This document shows, piece after piece, positions 13,083 to 25,769 of a DNA stretch of 64,000 bases. The DNA comes from Aselliscus stoliczkanus (taxonomy: Eukaryota > Chordata > Mammalia > Chiroptera > Hipposideridae), in the NCBI GenBank assembly GCA_033961575.1, contig CM066732.1, forward strand, positions 77,803,187 to 77,867,186, in the 5' to 3' direction. Every line of letters begins with the position of its first letter. Position 1 is the stretch's first letter. Below the pieces are notes generated by a model, which saw only the letters and a list, made by a program, of their open reading frames with translations, did no database searches and was not told the origin of the DNA. Both the position numbers and the translations under genes were made by a program.

Positions 13083-13376
13083 GCAGCGCCTCTCAAACTT
13101 TAATGTGCATGTGGCACAGCTGAGGACCTTGTCAAAAAACAGGAACTGATTAGGTAGTTCCAGGGCGGGGCCTGAGATTCTGCGTTTCTTTTTCTTTTTT
13201 TTTTTTTTTGAGGGCAGTGTCACTGACCCTCATGTGGGACCCGAACTGGGGCCGATGGCTTCCCAAGCCAGCGCTTAACCACCGTGCCACTCGGCCGGCC
13301 CAGATTCTGCATTTCTAACAAATACTAGCAACCGGTACCCCTGCTGGTCATGGACCTCACCTTGAAAGCAATGACT
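13083..13376 (+). mobile_element. MER5A-like hAT remnant, split by a SINE
   Basis: The left part (13083-13174) has the ctcaaactttaatgtgcat start and a gcggggcctgagattctgc block. The right part (13302-13376) continues atttctaacaa and later ggtcatggacctcaccttga. These are familiar MER5A phrases (nonautonomous Charlie-type hAT). A short SINE with a 15-bp duplication interrupts it. Confidence 0.7.
13190..13301 (-). mobile_element. Short tRNA-derived SINE (Rhin-like), inside MER5A
   Basis: Antisense insertion: a poly-T tail at 13190-13209, then body, then the tRNA-like head ending in the reverse of ggccggccgagtggca. The flanking duplication is agattctgcgtttct (13175-13189) versus agattctgcatttct (13302-13316), with one mismatch. 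At about 112 bp it contains only the head portion of the longer SINEs in this window. Confidence 0.85.
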
Positions 13377-13390
13377 TCCAGCATATATGT

Positions 13391-16300
13391 GAAATCTGCA
13401 TAGTATCCCATTTCAAAACACTAAAAAATAAACAAAAGCCACTGTAACAGGGACAAAGAAACCATCAGTCTTTCTTTATTAGCTTTGCAACTGACTATTA
13501 AGGAATGACTAATAAGCTTTTGTGCACATGACAGGTACAATCATTTAGGAATGCCTCCTAAATTATGGTTATCATTTCTCTTTCCTTGTACCTGCCTATA
13601 TTTTAGCCATAAAGACAGGTGAAAGAAGAACATAACCCCCAAATTAGGAGAGTATAGTTTAGGGTCATAGTAAAAGCAAAGGGGAAAGGAAGGAAAAACT
13701 CGGCCCTTCAATCTTCATGAATTTAGGGAATAAGAAGGAAATAAAGACAAGAGGAGCAGATGCTCAGATGTGTGTCCTCCCATCTCTTGGCCTAAGACCT
13801 AGATGGAGGCATGTGAGGCAGGTTGAAGGGAAAACCACAAGAGCAAGAATGCCAGCTCCATTTCCCGCTAGGAAGTCTGAGAAGAGAATGCCTTAATCAG
13901 TGTCCTCACAATAACCTGGAGTGGGGATCTGGCAACTCAGAGAGATCTTTGGTCAGGACTCCCTTTGCTACCCTGTTCTCTCATGCCCCCATGGGGTTTC
14001 TGGAAGTTCAGTTAGTGAACTTTACAGAGACATTCCACAAGGACCTCCAAGGAAATCCAGGGGGACTCTGAGAACAAACCTCAGGAAGCTGGCAGGACCA
14101 GTGAGGGCTGAGATGAGACTTTAGACAGCAGGAAATACCTCCTGACTGAGTCAAAGGATAACAGCACAGGCACAGCTCTCTGTGGAGGGCAACTTCATAA
14201 TTTCCAGCGCAGGATCCATTTCAGTGACTCCAGCCAGCCGGCACCCACCAGCCACATTCAGCCAGGGGACCTCATTGTACTTCAGAATCTAGGTCATGTA
14301 AGTGCCCTATATGCACAGATTGGACGATGTGTTTGTCCAAAAGAAGGGAGAAGAATAGAAAATCTGAAAAATGGCATGTATCCCAAGAGCTGTTCCCTCA
14401 AGAGAATGCTAATTTATTAGGGGAGACTAGAAGCATTGCATTTAAGAGCCTGAACTCTGACCTTACAGTAAGTTTTTTTTTTTTTCTTACTTTCAGGAAA
14501 GTATGTGTTTAGGATATCTCATAAAAATTATCAGTCAGAAAGAGAAAATAAAGAAGCCTGTTTTCTTTTCCATAGGTGTATGATAAAAAAAAAAAACACG
14601 AAACTTTAATTACGACTAAACAATTCAAAGGCAAGGGATTCATTTGTCTCTGCCTCCCAATGCCGACCATGGTACCTGGTGAATGATGAAGAATGAAGGT
14701 AGATAATGAAATCAAAAACCTTTAGTAGGGCAGTAATGACTTCAGAAGAGCAGTATGTGACAAGGATAATAGTATCACATCCCCAGGTACCAATACCAAA
14801 GCAACGAGTGCCTCATAGACAGACTCCTTCACTCATTCTGAAGGTCAGATTTTGCCTTCAGTAGGTGACAATTGGCACATTTGCTTAGAATGACCTATAG
14901 CATCCTTTCACAGCATCCTATTTTCGCTAGTGAAAATTAAAGGAGATTTAGTAACAGATTTTAAACAAATAAAAAACACACACAGGATGATTCAAATGTT
15001 CAGAACTACGGAAATTTTTCCATCAGTTCTTTGTCATGTCTTTTTACCCATTGGGCTGTTCACTCCTATTACTCCCCTTACAGAACAACAGCCATTGCTG
15101 CTAATTAAATGCACCTGGGGCTCTTTCCCAGGTAGTCTCCACTGGAGACCTGATGGTGAATGAACGTAATACAGGTACTGTACTCATTCTTTCTCCAAGT
15201 ATAGTCTATTTCCATCCTAACTGAGAATATTTAGGTTTCAGTTTGTTAGACACAGTAAATGCTTTGGTTCCATATTTTGTTTCACAAACGTAGTAGAATC
15301 AGCACCAGTGTTTTCCAAACAACAAATTCTCATAAGGTCCAAATACTGACAAGAAAAAAATGCTTTTAGGCATTTGTACCTGATTTCAGAATATTGGCCA
15401 TGTGTTAATTTGCAGCTCAGAAAAGACCACACAGTTTTCCAAATTTGGTGAAATCAAATATATAACTTTGTAGCAAGTCAGCAATTAATTACCAGAATTT
15501 CTTTGTTGGTTCATTTGAAACCTTCTAAAATGATTACAATGTAATATGCTCATCTTATCAGGAAAATTTTAGATAAGAAGTTTCTTAATGTTTACATTAC
15601 CTGCAAAGGTGTGCTAAGTGTTTTTCGAGGGATTTTACAAAAGGCAATGTCATCCAGGAAAAGTGGCAGCTACTATATAATACAACATAGAGATTGTAGA
15701 TGAGTGATTCATCTAGGATAGCATGAAACTAGTTCACTCCTATATCCCTTTGAAAAATACGCCAATTCTATAAGCTGAATTCCAAACCAGGTTCTTTTCT
15801 TGAATTCCTGGAGGTTCTAGTCTCTCTTCAGAAGGGAGAGAGAGGCGATTGAAACTGTGGCAAGTAGCTCAGAATCTTATAAAGTATATGAGAACGGGAG
15901 CTACTCGTCTAGAGGGATTTTCCTCATAAAATTTTCTTTGTAATTATGCTTGGGTTTATGTCAAGTCATTCACTCAAATATATAATCTCCTACATGTTAA
16001 AAGTTCTCAAAATATACCTTTTCGGTGTTCTATGAATATGTTATGTCCTCTGAAACTATACACAGCAAAGTTATATATACTCTATGGAAGTGTTATAAAG
16101 CAAACACATCACGAAAATGGTATTCTTTTGGATACTTTTCCTTTAAATTGTCATATATCTAAAGCACTCACAATAAAAGAGTTGGACATTCTGTTGTAGG
16201 TATAACATTCTCATGTTAGGAAGTTTAAAGCTTAATTATGTTATGAGCAGAAAAAGTCTGCTAATTCAAAGTCCATTTTTGTTACACACATATAGAATTA

Positions 16301-18463
16301 TGAATATTTATTCCATAATCTGGGAATCTAACAGAGATAAGGACAAGGCTATGGAAAAATAAATGAGCGATTTTTTTCTTCAGTGTTTATTTCTAAGTTT
16401 AGGTTGATGACTATGGATAATTGACAAAAGTATTTCCCAACATCATGTCTACCATTTTCTCTGCCTTTTTAAGGTTAAAAGGATTCCAGGTCCTTTCACC
16501 ACAGAAATAAAATACTAACAAGCTTATTTAGTATCATCTTTCTGCATATTGGATAGCAATATATTATTTGTGAGGCTGGCATAGTTTAACAAATAATCCT
16601 TCCTCTAAATCCTGATGGGAGTTATGTTTGATCAGCTAAGTGTTTGAATACATAAATGCATTCAGCCTTTGGTATTTAAAGTGAGCATCATTAACTGAAC
16701 ATTTCAACTTAAACTTTGCTTAAAAGATAAAGTTTCACCCAAGTGAAATCAATGGGAGGTGTGTGTGAATATATGAGGTTTCAGCCAGGCCCACTAAGGA
16801 ATTTTGATTAAAACAGACAATCAAATGAAGAAATCATGAAATAGAGCAATTATTGGTTGAAGAAAAGATAACACTAAAAAGTCCTGGCAGTTTTTCTCCT
16901 GAGGCTGAGTAATATATATTTTAGGGTATTTAAGAATCCATCTTTTGTATGCTTAATGGTTCATTTCACACCGGCACATCCAAAAACACATGGCCAGTTC
17001 CTGAAATACCAACTCATCTATATTGGGACTTCTATTAAATGATCCAATTTTCCTACCTTCTTTAGCATATTGATTCTTTCCCCAAATATTCACTAAGTAT
17101 TCACTGATCACCTTATTTGCTCAAGAAAGTTTGCTTCTGGTTTTCAAAAAAAGGCACTAAAGGAAGTGGTAACAAAATCTTGTAAAAATATAGTTTAAGA
17201 ATTTTACTGAAGTAAAACACTAACAATAGATCCAAATTTCCCATTATCCTCCACTCCATGTGGCATGTAAGCACAGAAGGGAGATACAATAGTGGCACCT
17301 AGCTCAATCATCATATCATTAAAGAATAAAATTTAGCTTTCCCGACATGGAATCTGATATGCACAGTTGCATGTAGAATCCCTTTCCACTCTAAACATAT
17401 TAAAGTGTGGACACTAATTTACTATTTTGAATGAAAATTCATGAGCGACCTCCTCATGAGAAAAGCAGCCTGCCTTTGCCATTAATAAATAAAAAGGAAT
17501 ATGGAGTTCTTTCCAGCAGTAATTTTCTCAATTCTCATATATACCCACATATATGTGAAAATGTCTGAGAAAAATTAAATCAGCCCTATAAATTTGTTAA
17601 TGATTGGCCCCACTTTCTCATGTACCCATGGACTGTCTGGTCATAAATATTTGTTATTGAAATAAAAGCCAAAAAGAAAAAAAAATTCTAACCTCCAAGA
17701 TTTGCCATCAAATTAGAAATATCAATGGAGATTTCTGAATGTATTTAGAGGATTCTGTTAGGCTGTCAGGAAGTCAAACCCTTGTATACTCATAAGTTTT
17801 CAGATAATATGCTAAACTAAGTTATAGCCAAAGAGCTGGAAAACATTCTAAAGAATTTAGAATAGCTGGTGGTTCCCACACAAATTGGAAAACCGTACTT
17901 CAGAAGACAAAGCAAGAGCGATGTGGTTTAAAAACAAAACGAAACATAACCCTTCCTATGTCTATCTGTTGTGTTAAAGGGAATTAGATCCAGACTTGCT
18001 GCCTGCACACGAGTGTGGGTTGGGCAGCTCACCCTCTTGTAAGGGACTCCCCCCCGCCTAAGTCTCACTGGTTTTCACAGAGTTTACCAGGCAGTTTACC
18101 ATCAGGGTTAGGGCAGGAGGTAAATAACCTAGAAATAGCTCCCTGCCACCCAATCCCTGACAAAAGCCTGGTAACAGAATTAATATGGAGACCTCTTCCA
18201 AAATGGCTTCGTCTTTCTCTTCCACGAGGCTGACCCTGCCCAGAGAGTGCTATGCTCAGACTACAGGGTTTTCGTTACCTATAGAATCGCTCTTACCGAA
18301 TTATGCTTCGATATTCCTTCTATAGCCTACATTTTTAAAAAAATGCCTTGGGAATTTGGTTTCTCATTTAGTTGTACTATCACAGATACCTGTCTTTAAA
18401 GAACTACAGGAGAAATTCCTCTTAGGACTCAATGGCATAAGAAGCTGAGCTTCCTCCAATATA
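13391..18463. other. Intronic sequence, nothing specific recognised
   Basis: About 5 kb of AT-rich intron. No exon, RNA gene or clearly classifiable repeat was seen. Confidence 0.5.
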
Positions 18464-18819
18464 CAGTAAGTCCCTAACATACGAACATGTAAGCTGCAAA
18501 CTTTCACAGATACGAATGGGACCTCGCATTACGAACATTTCTAGATGGGAGCAAATCACTGAAGTAGCTCACGTGTCTGCCGGACGTTGTCACAGTTGTG
18601 CTGCTGTGTGCTTACTGTACAGGGTGATAGTGGACAGTAGTACAGGGCTCAATCAGAGCCCAGGGTGTCCGGAAGCGAGAGGAAAAGCAGTGGGGATGTG
18701 CAGGGGACTGCTAGGAAGCATCAAATGTGTGTAAGACTCACTTTGTCACACTTACGAACAAATCCGATTTACAAACGTTCTCCTGGAATGGAACTCATTC
18801 ATAAGTCAGGGATTTACTA
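18464..18819 (+). mobile_element. Tigger (pogo-like) derived nonautonomous element
   Basis: The ends are imperfect inverted repeats (left cagtaagtccctaacatacg; right, reversed, tagtaaatccctgacttatg) flanked by TA on both sides (18462-18463, 18820-18821). At about 356 bp it is far shorter than an autonomous Tigger. An internal open segment from 18665 begins MSGSERKSSGDV, which resembles the N terminus of Tigger-type transposases as I remember them, and then passes directly into the 3' end. This is an internally deleted, inactive copy. Confidence 0.75.
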
Positions 18820-19825
18820 TATATTATTTTTAATCTTAGGACACTACGAATTTTCTAATGGATGAGATTTCACTCTTTTTTTGAGTGTGGAAAGCTTAGA
18901 ATCAAAGATAGTGTTCCTGGGGATATGTACAGAATAGGCATTTGTTTTGTTATACTTATTTTACTTTTGCCTAACTTACTTCAGTCAAATTTTCTATTTT
19001 ATTGGGAAAAGTTTTGTAAGTTGACTCAAATCCTTTGTGAAGGAGATGGACAAATTAATAAAGGGATAAACTGTAAGAAAATAGTTAGCTTCTGCACAAA
19101 AAATGAGGTAGATTAGATTTGTCTGAGGTCCCCACTCATTGTCCCTCTTAGCACCTCTCTCTCTCTTCAGTGGGCTCCATCAACTCCCCAAAGCAGTAAA
19201 GAAATTAAGCATTGTTAAGATGGAAGAAAAAACATATACATATATTACTTTATTGTTAACTTTGAAGTTAACGACCTCTCTGGTTGGCCCTTTGTTGGCT
19301 CCTGGCATGAGTAGCATTAAATCACTAAAGTGGAAGACTGTCCAGGTTCTAAAATTAGTTTAATGTGTTTGTACACCAAAATAATGTCATGACCCCAAAT
19401 GAACACATTTTTACTGGTGAATTCCTTTTTTAGCCAGAAAGACCTATTTTAATAATCGCATAGAGCCCAAATAGCAGTTATCCAGGAGGTAGTGAGGTTC
19501 TTTTTGTTCCTTTTAACTGCATGCTGCAGTGTGATCAAACTATTTACAAAAATACACCAGAGTATAAGAGAAGGAGCAAAAAGGACCTATTTTAAACAGG
19601 GAACAGCTATTCATGACATTGAGATAGATCAAGAGTCCAGGGAAGAAAGTAGAAATGCATGGTGGAAATAAGATTTCTTTGGGTTGTCTAGTGATTTATC
19701 TGCAAGTGTTCTCAACATCAGCATGTGTAAGAGATGGTACTTCATGGCTGGGGTGCACCATAAAAAATAATTTTATGTAGCAATGTTCCCAAAACACCCA
19801 TTGAACAGAAATTCAAAACAGTCAC

Positions 19826-19826
<1 letters not shown>
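18820..19826. other. Intronic sequence, nothing specific recognised
   Basis: AT-rich intron between the Tigger-derived element and the first GT microsatellite. Confidence 0.5.
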
Positions 19827-19879
<53 letters not shown>

Positions 19880-19945
19880 GGAGGAAAGGAGGGAGGGAGG
19901 GGGAGAGAAGAGAGAGAAGAGATGAGAGAGAGAGAGAGAGAGAGA
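19827..19945. repeat. (GT)n microsatellite followed by a purine (GA/GGA)n tract
   Basis: About 44 bp of GT repeat runs to 19870, then continuous AG-rich sequence to about 19945, including a (GA)n run. The purine strand is the plus strand. Confidence 0.9.
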
Positions 19946-20103
19946 AGATCCAGGGTGATTGTATCCCCTCTCCGGTGATTAAAGTCATTCAGTGTATCTT
20001 TTTTCTTAATTAATTTAGAAAATCAAATTTCATCTTTAATCAGGTAATATTTTAAATAGTGATTTATTTGTTTTCATTTTCCAATATCACTTCCCTTTGG
20101 GAT

Positions 20104-20106
<3 letters not shown>

Positions 20107-20150
<44 letters not shown>
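20107..20150. repeat. (GT)n microsatellite
   Basis: About 42 bp of uninterrupted GT dinucleotides. Confidence 0.95.
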
Positions 20151-20155
<5 letters not shown>

Positions 20156-20597
20156 CACTGACCCAGAGATGCTTCTTTTCCTAAAGGACACTGTACTCAG
20201 CTTTCCTGCCCAACTTTTAATCTTTCGTCTGTTTAAACTCATTTAGTTCAGCCTGTTGTGCTTGGGAATAACCTACACGTACTATTTGGATTTGGCAGTA
20301 AAATTTACACTGAAACCTTGCATGATGAGAGGTAAGCTTCTCTTATATTCAGTGATATAGGGCATAAACCTTGACTACATCTCCATCTGTAGAGATTGCC
20401 CAAATTCACCTACAGCCAGAGGAAGCCTGGAATACAGCTGATGAGACTCAGGTATCACCCAGGACTTCATCACAAGAGCAGAAGTGGCTAAGAACTCCCT
20501 TGGGATTCCCAAACAGAGCCAGGAAACATCTCCATGCCCCTCTGCTTCAATAACATCAAATTATTATTTATAGTAACCCTCCATATACACAGGAGCG

Positions 20598-20598
20598 T

Positions 20599-20637
<39 letters not shown>
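20598..20637. repeat. (CA)n microsatellite
   Basis: About 40 bp of CA dinucleotides, in the opposite sense to the two GT tracts 0.45-0.8 kb away. Confidence 0.95.
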
Positions 20638-20639
<2 letters not shown>

Positions 20640-20659
20640 ACAAAGTTACTGTCTTGGGG

Positions 20660-20990
20660 CTGAACTCCTCATCCCCCCCTCTAACCAGCCTTTCTCTAAT
20701 GTCTACTGTCTATACATCTTTTAAGACAGTTCAGATATTTCCTCCACCCATAAACCTCTCTGACCCCTTCTAGCCAGGCTAGATTAGGAAGGCCTCCTAG
20801 GTACATACCCTCATAATACTCTCTATTTTGAATTTTGCCTGTTGTTTCCTGAGGATGCATCTGAGTATCTGTCTCTCCCACACTAGACTGAGGACTGTCA
20901 AGATTGTCTTATGCATTTTTTTCATTCCTAGTGTAGCATACTATTCCCTGCTACATAGTAGTTGCTCAGTATATATTTCATGGACTGATT
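20660..20990 (+). repeat. L2-like LINE 3' fragment
   Basis: The segment ends with a degenerate 'ctacatagtagttgctcagtat' type L2 3' end, preceded by an 'actgaggactgtcaagattg' block comparable to the conserved L2 'gctccatgagggcaggga' region. Confidence 0.5.
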
Positions 20991-21074
20991 TTTCACATAT
21001 CTACTACATTCCAGGTATTTTGCACATTTGCTTATCAATTATTATATTTCTATTAAAAAAGTATGTGAAGTAGA

Positions 21075-21195
21075 CTGGGATAGGATAGCTATTCCCATTT
21101 TCCAAACTGAGATATTGCATTTTGAGGAGGTTAAGTGCCCCAATGAAGATCACACAGCTAAGAAGCAGAATGCCAATTTCAATTCCAGTCTTTAA
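21075..21195 (-). repeat. MIR SINE fragment
   Basis: The antisense MIR pattern is visible: attcccattttccaaactga, then gaggttaagtg, then gatcacacagctaagaagca. Confidence 0.75.
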
Positions 21196-21610
21196 TTTTT
21201 AATCTAGTACACTCTCCTTCCTCCCTTAAGAAATTAGACTACATTGAGTGTATGACTATCCCTAAAGATAAATATTGTTAGTGTAGTTGGGAGCAATCTG
21301 AACAGACCTAATAAATTCCAATATCTAGGGTCAGAAGATTTTACCTGCAGCTTTAAGACAGAAAATAATAGTCAGCTGTAGTTCTTAATTTCTGCCAAGC
21401 AAGGTACCACCTGAAATTCTCAATGATGTAGTGTTTTATTTTGGAAAACTTGTATAACACAGCAGGAAAGATTCTAACTGAAATAAAAATATTCCAATTA
21501 TCCATACATTTTAAAACAAACAAGCATTCTTTACTTCTTTATTTTTTAAGTACTGTTATTAAAAATTTCCATACCTGTTTTACATCAACTGCATTTTCTT
21601 CTTGTTTACC

Positions 21611-22040
21611 TTTTTTTTTTTTTGTAAAGATTTTATTGGGAAATTGGGGAAGGGGAACAGCGTTGGGGAATCAGAGAAGGGGAACAGACAAGTTGCTGTC
21701 CTTTTGTTATTCAGTCTAGTTGTGGAGGACATCACTTCACTGGCCCATGTTGGTATTATCATTGTGCTCTTCCCAGGTAAGATGGATCAGTCACCGGCCA
21801 CTGGACTGTTGCTCACAGTGGCTCATGATAGCTCACGCCAGCTGCCAGCCAGCCCCACTGCAGCCTATGCCATCACCGGTGACTCATGGCAGCCCAGCTC
21901 CAGGTCGAGTTGTTGTTCACCATCTTAGCTGTAGAGGGTGCAGCGTCACTGGCCCACATGTGAGATCCGAACCGGGGCCCTGCTGCTCAGAGCTGGCATC
22001 CCAAGCCAACTCTTAACCAACGCGCCACTCAGCCAGCCCA
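21611..22040 (-). mobile_element. Long tRNA-derived SINE (Rhin-like)
   Basis: About 430 bp in antisense: poly-T (21611-21623), the ttttattgggaaattgggga tail unit, a central region with repeated 'cagctca' motifs, and the head whose reverse reads tgggctggctgagtggcgcg. It is flanked by tgtttacc at 21603-21610 and 22041-22048. The head retains tRNA-like A-box and B-box character. Confidence 0.85.
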
Positions 22041-22048
22041 TGTTTACC

Positions 22049-23056
22049 TTTTTTTTTTAATTAAAATTTATTGGGGCAACAATGGTTAATAAAATTACAT
22101 AGGTTTCAGGTGTACAATTCTATAATACATCACCTATATATCACATTGTATGTGCACCACCCAGAGTCAGATCTCCTTCCATCACCATATATTTGACCCT
22201 CATTTATCCTCATCTACCCCTTACCCTCTGGTAACAGCTAAACTATTATCTGTGTCTATAAGTTTTTATTTCTTCATTTGTCTTGTTTCCTTTCTTGTTT
22301 TCAGTTTTATATCCCACATATCAGTGAAGTTATATGGTTTTCAACTTTTTGTCTAACTTATTTCGCTTAGCATAATAATCTCAAAATCCATCCATGTTGT
22401 CACAAATGGCACTATTTCATCTTTTCTTATGGCAGGGTAGAAGTCCATTGTGTATATCTTCTTTATCCAATCATCTATTCTGCACAGCAAAAGAAACGAT
22501 TGACAAAACAAAGAGGCAACTAACTGAATGGGAGGAGATATTTGCAAACAATGCCTCTGATAGGGGGCTAATATCCAAAATACATAAGGAACTCGTACAA
22601 CTCAAAAACAAAAAGACAAACAATCCAATTAAAAAATGAGCAGAAGACCTGAATAGACATTTCTCCAACGAGGACATACAAATGGTCAATAGACATGAAA
22701 AAGTGCTCAAAATCCCTAATTATCAGAGAAATGCAAATAAAATCCACAATGAGGTATCACCTCACACCTGTTATAATGGCTATCATCAACAAGACAAATA
22801 ATAACAAGTGTCGGGGAGGCTGTGGAGAGAAAGGAACCCTCATACACTGTTGGTGGGAATGCTGCAGCTGCTATGGAAGGCAGTGTGGAGGTTCCTCAAA
22901 ATATTAAAAATAGAATTTCCATATGACCCAGCAATCCCACTCCTGGGTATATATCCAAAAAATCAGAAAACATTTATCTGTAAAGATATATGTGCTCCAA
23001 TGTTCACTGCAGCTTTATTTACAGTGGCCAAGATATGGAAACAACCAAAGAGTCCT
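22049..23056 (-). mobile_element. L1 insertion with 5' inversion (twin priming)
   Basis: From 22049 to 22480 the sequence is an L1 3' end in antisense (poly-T, 3' UTR, last part of ORF2). At 22480/22481 it switches: 22481-23055 is ORF2 C-terminal sequence in the plus orientation, beginning tgcacagcaaaagaaac and ending aaacaaccaaagagtcc. These two pieces abut in the L1 consensus, so the arrangement is the standard product of twin priming. The target duplication tgtttacctt is at 22041-22050 and 23057-23066. Confidence 0.85.
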
Positions 23057-23064
23057 TGTTTACC

Positions 23065-25720
23065 TTTTGATCCCCTTTACCCATTTCTCTACCTCCACCT
23101 CCCCACGTGCGTGCACACACACACCACACACACACACTGCCCACCTCTGGCAGCCACCAATCTATTCTATGTATTTATGAGCTTGGTTTTTGTTTTAGTT
23201 TTAGATTCCACATATAAGAGTGTTCATACAGTATTTGTCTTTCTCTGATTTATTTCATTTAGCATAATGCTCTCAATGTCCATCTGTGTTGTCAAAATGG
23301 CAAGATTTCATTCTTTTTTTTTTATGGCTGAAAAATAGTCTTGTATTTATATACGAAAATTTCTTTATCCATTTATCCATCAATGGAAACTTAGCTTGTT
23401 TCCATGATCTTGGCTATTGTAAACAATGTTGCAATGAATACGAGGGTACATATATCATTTCAAGTTAGTGTTTCTGTTTTCTTCAGATAAATAGCCAAAA
23501 GTGGAATTGGTGGATCATATGGTAGCTCTTTTTAAAATTTTTTGAGGAACCTCCATACTGTTTTCCATAGTGGCTGCACCAGTGTATATTCCCACCAATA
23601 AAGCACATGGGTTCCTTTTTCTCCACATCCTCACCAACACTTGGTATTTCTAGACTTTTTGATAACAGTCATTCCAACAGGTTCGAAGCAATACCTCATT
23701 GTGGTTTTGATTTGCATTTCCCTGATGATCAGTGACATTGAGGATCTTTTCATATGTCTATTGGCCATCTGTGTGTATTTTTGGGGAAAATGTCTACAGA
23801 TCTTCTGCCCATTTTTTAATGGAATTCTTTGTTTTTCTGCTATTGAGTTGTATGAGTTCTTTATATATTTTGGATATTAATTCCCTATTGGATATATGAT
23901 TTGCAAATATTTTGTCCCATTCAGTAGGTTGCCTTTGCATCTTGTTGATGGTTCATTTTGCTGTGCAGAAGCTTTTGGGTATGACTGTAGTCCTACTTCT
24001 TTATTTTTGCTTTTTTTTGCTTTTGCTATTGGTGTCAGATTCAAGAAAGCATTGCCAAGACTTATGTCAAGGTATTAATCACCTATGTTTTCTTCTAAGA
24101 GTTTTATGGTTTCAGGTCTTACACTTAAATATTTAATGCATTTTGAGTTAATTTTTGTGTATTGTTTAAGATAGTGGTCCATGTGTGGCTGTCCACTTTG
24201 CATGTGTGGCTGTCCACTTTTCCCAACACTATTTATTGAAGACACTGTCCTTTCCCCATTGTGTATTTTTGGCTCCTTTGTCATAAATTAATTGACTAGA
24301 TATGTGGGGGTTTGTTTATTTCTGGGCTCTGTATTCTGCTCCATTGACCTATATGTTTGTTTTTATGCCAATATCGTGCTGTTTTAATTACTATAGCATT
24401 GTAATATAGTTTGAAATCAGGAAGTCTGATACCTACAACTTTGTTCTTCTTTCTCAAGATCGCTTTGGCTATTTGGGGTCTTTTATGGTTCCATATTTTA
24501 GGATTGCTCCTTCAATTTCTTTGAAAAATGCCATTGGAATTTTGATAGGTATTGCATTAAATCTATAGATTACTTTAGGTAGTAGGGTCATTTTGACAGT
24601 ACTAATTCTTTCAACTCATGTCCACAGAATATCTTTCCTTTTATATATTACTTCTTCAATTTCCTTTTTTATTGTCTTGTGGTTTTCAACATATAGATCT
24701 TTCACCTATTAGGTTACATTTATTTCTAGGAATTTTATTCTTTTTGATGAAATTATAAATTAAACTATTTTATTACTTTCTCTTTTTGATAACTCATTAT
24801 TAGTGTATATGAATATAACAGACTTTTGTGTATTGATTTTGTATTCTGCAGCTTTTCAGAATTCATTCATTCATTCATTCTAACAATTGTTTGATGAAGT
24901 CTCTAAAGTTTTCTATATACAACAATATCATGTCATCTACAAATAGTGACAGTTTTATTTTTTCCTTTCCAATTTGAGTGATTTTTTTTTCGTTTGTTTG
25001 CCCAATTGCTTGGCTAGGATGTTCTATACTGTGTTGAAAAGAAGTGGAGAGAGTGGGCATCCTTGTTCTGTTTCTGATCTTGGATAAAAAGCTTTCAGCT
25101 TCTCACCATTGAGTGTCATGTTGGCTATGGGCTTGTCATATATGGCCTGTATTGTGTTGAGATATGTCCTCTTTATACCCACTCTGTTGAGACTTTGTAT
25201 CATAAATGGATGCTGAAATTTGCCTAATGCTTTTTCTGCATCAATTGAGATGCTCATATGATTTTTATTCTTCATTTTATTAATGTGGTATATCACACTG
25301 ATTGATTTATGGATGTTGAACCATCCGTTCATCCCTGGAATAAATCTTACTCAATCACATGTATAATCTTTTTTACATATTTTTAAATTTGGTTTGCTAA
25401 TATTTTGATGAAGATTTTTGCATGTATGTTCATCATGGATATTGGCCTATAATTTCCTTTTCTTGTAGCATCTTTGTCTAGTTTTGGTATCAGGGTAATG
25501 CTGGCCTTATAAAATTAGTTTGGGTGTTGCCTCCTCTTCTATTATTAATTTTTTTAAATAGTTTGACAGAGATTTGTATTAATTATTCTTTGAATGTCTG
25601 GTAGAATGTACCAGTGAAGGCATCTGGTCCTGGACTTTTATTTGTTGGAAGATTTTTGATTACTGATTCAATCTCCCTACTAGAAACTGGTTTTTCAGAT
25701 TTTGTATTTCTTTAAACATT
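23065..25720 (-). mobile_element. Older antisense L1, truncated
   Basis: About 2.6 kb of L1 3' UTR and ORF2 runs on the minus strand, with many substitutions. Minus-strand reading frames at 25024-25332 and 24875-25060 retain reverse-transcriptase phrases, including [31 protein letters not shown] and the catalytic-type FVDDM box (FADD in active copies). Stops and frameshifts separate the pieces, so it is not coding. It served as the landing site for the L1 and SINE at 21.6-23.06 kb. Confidence 0.85.
24181..24222. repeat. Short tandem duplication in the old L1
   Basis: The roughly 21-bp unit catgtgtggctgtccacttt occurs twice in a row. A single unit is expected in L1. Confidence 0.8.
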
Positions 25721-25769
25721 CTTAAAGGTAATTTTATGTCCACCTGAGAGGGGAGGATAGACTACCAAA

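Noticed and set aside
20107..20637. CRISPR-like repeat spacing
   Set aside because: The repeats are dinucleotide microsatellites; no direct repeats with uniform spacers exist anywhere in this eukaryotic window.
24875..25332. Reverse-transcriptase-like reading frames
   Set aside because: They are fragments of an old L1 ORF2 broken by stops and frameshifts, not a host or functional gene.
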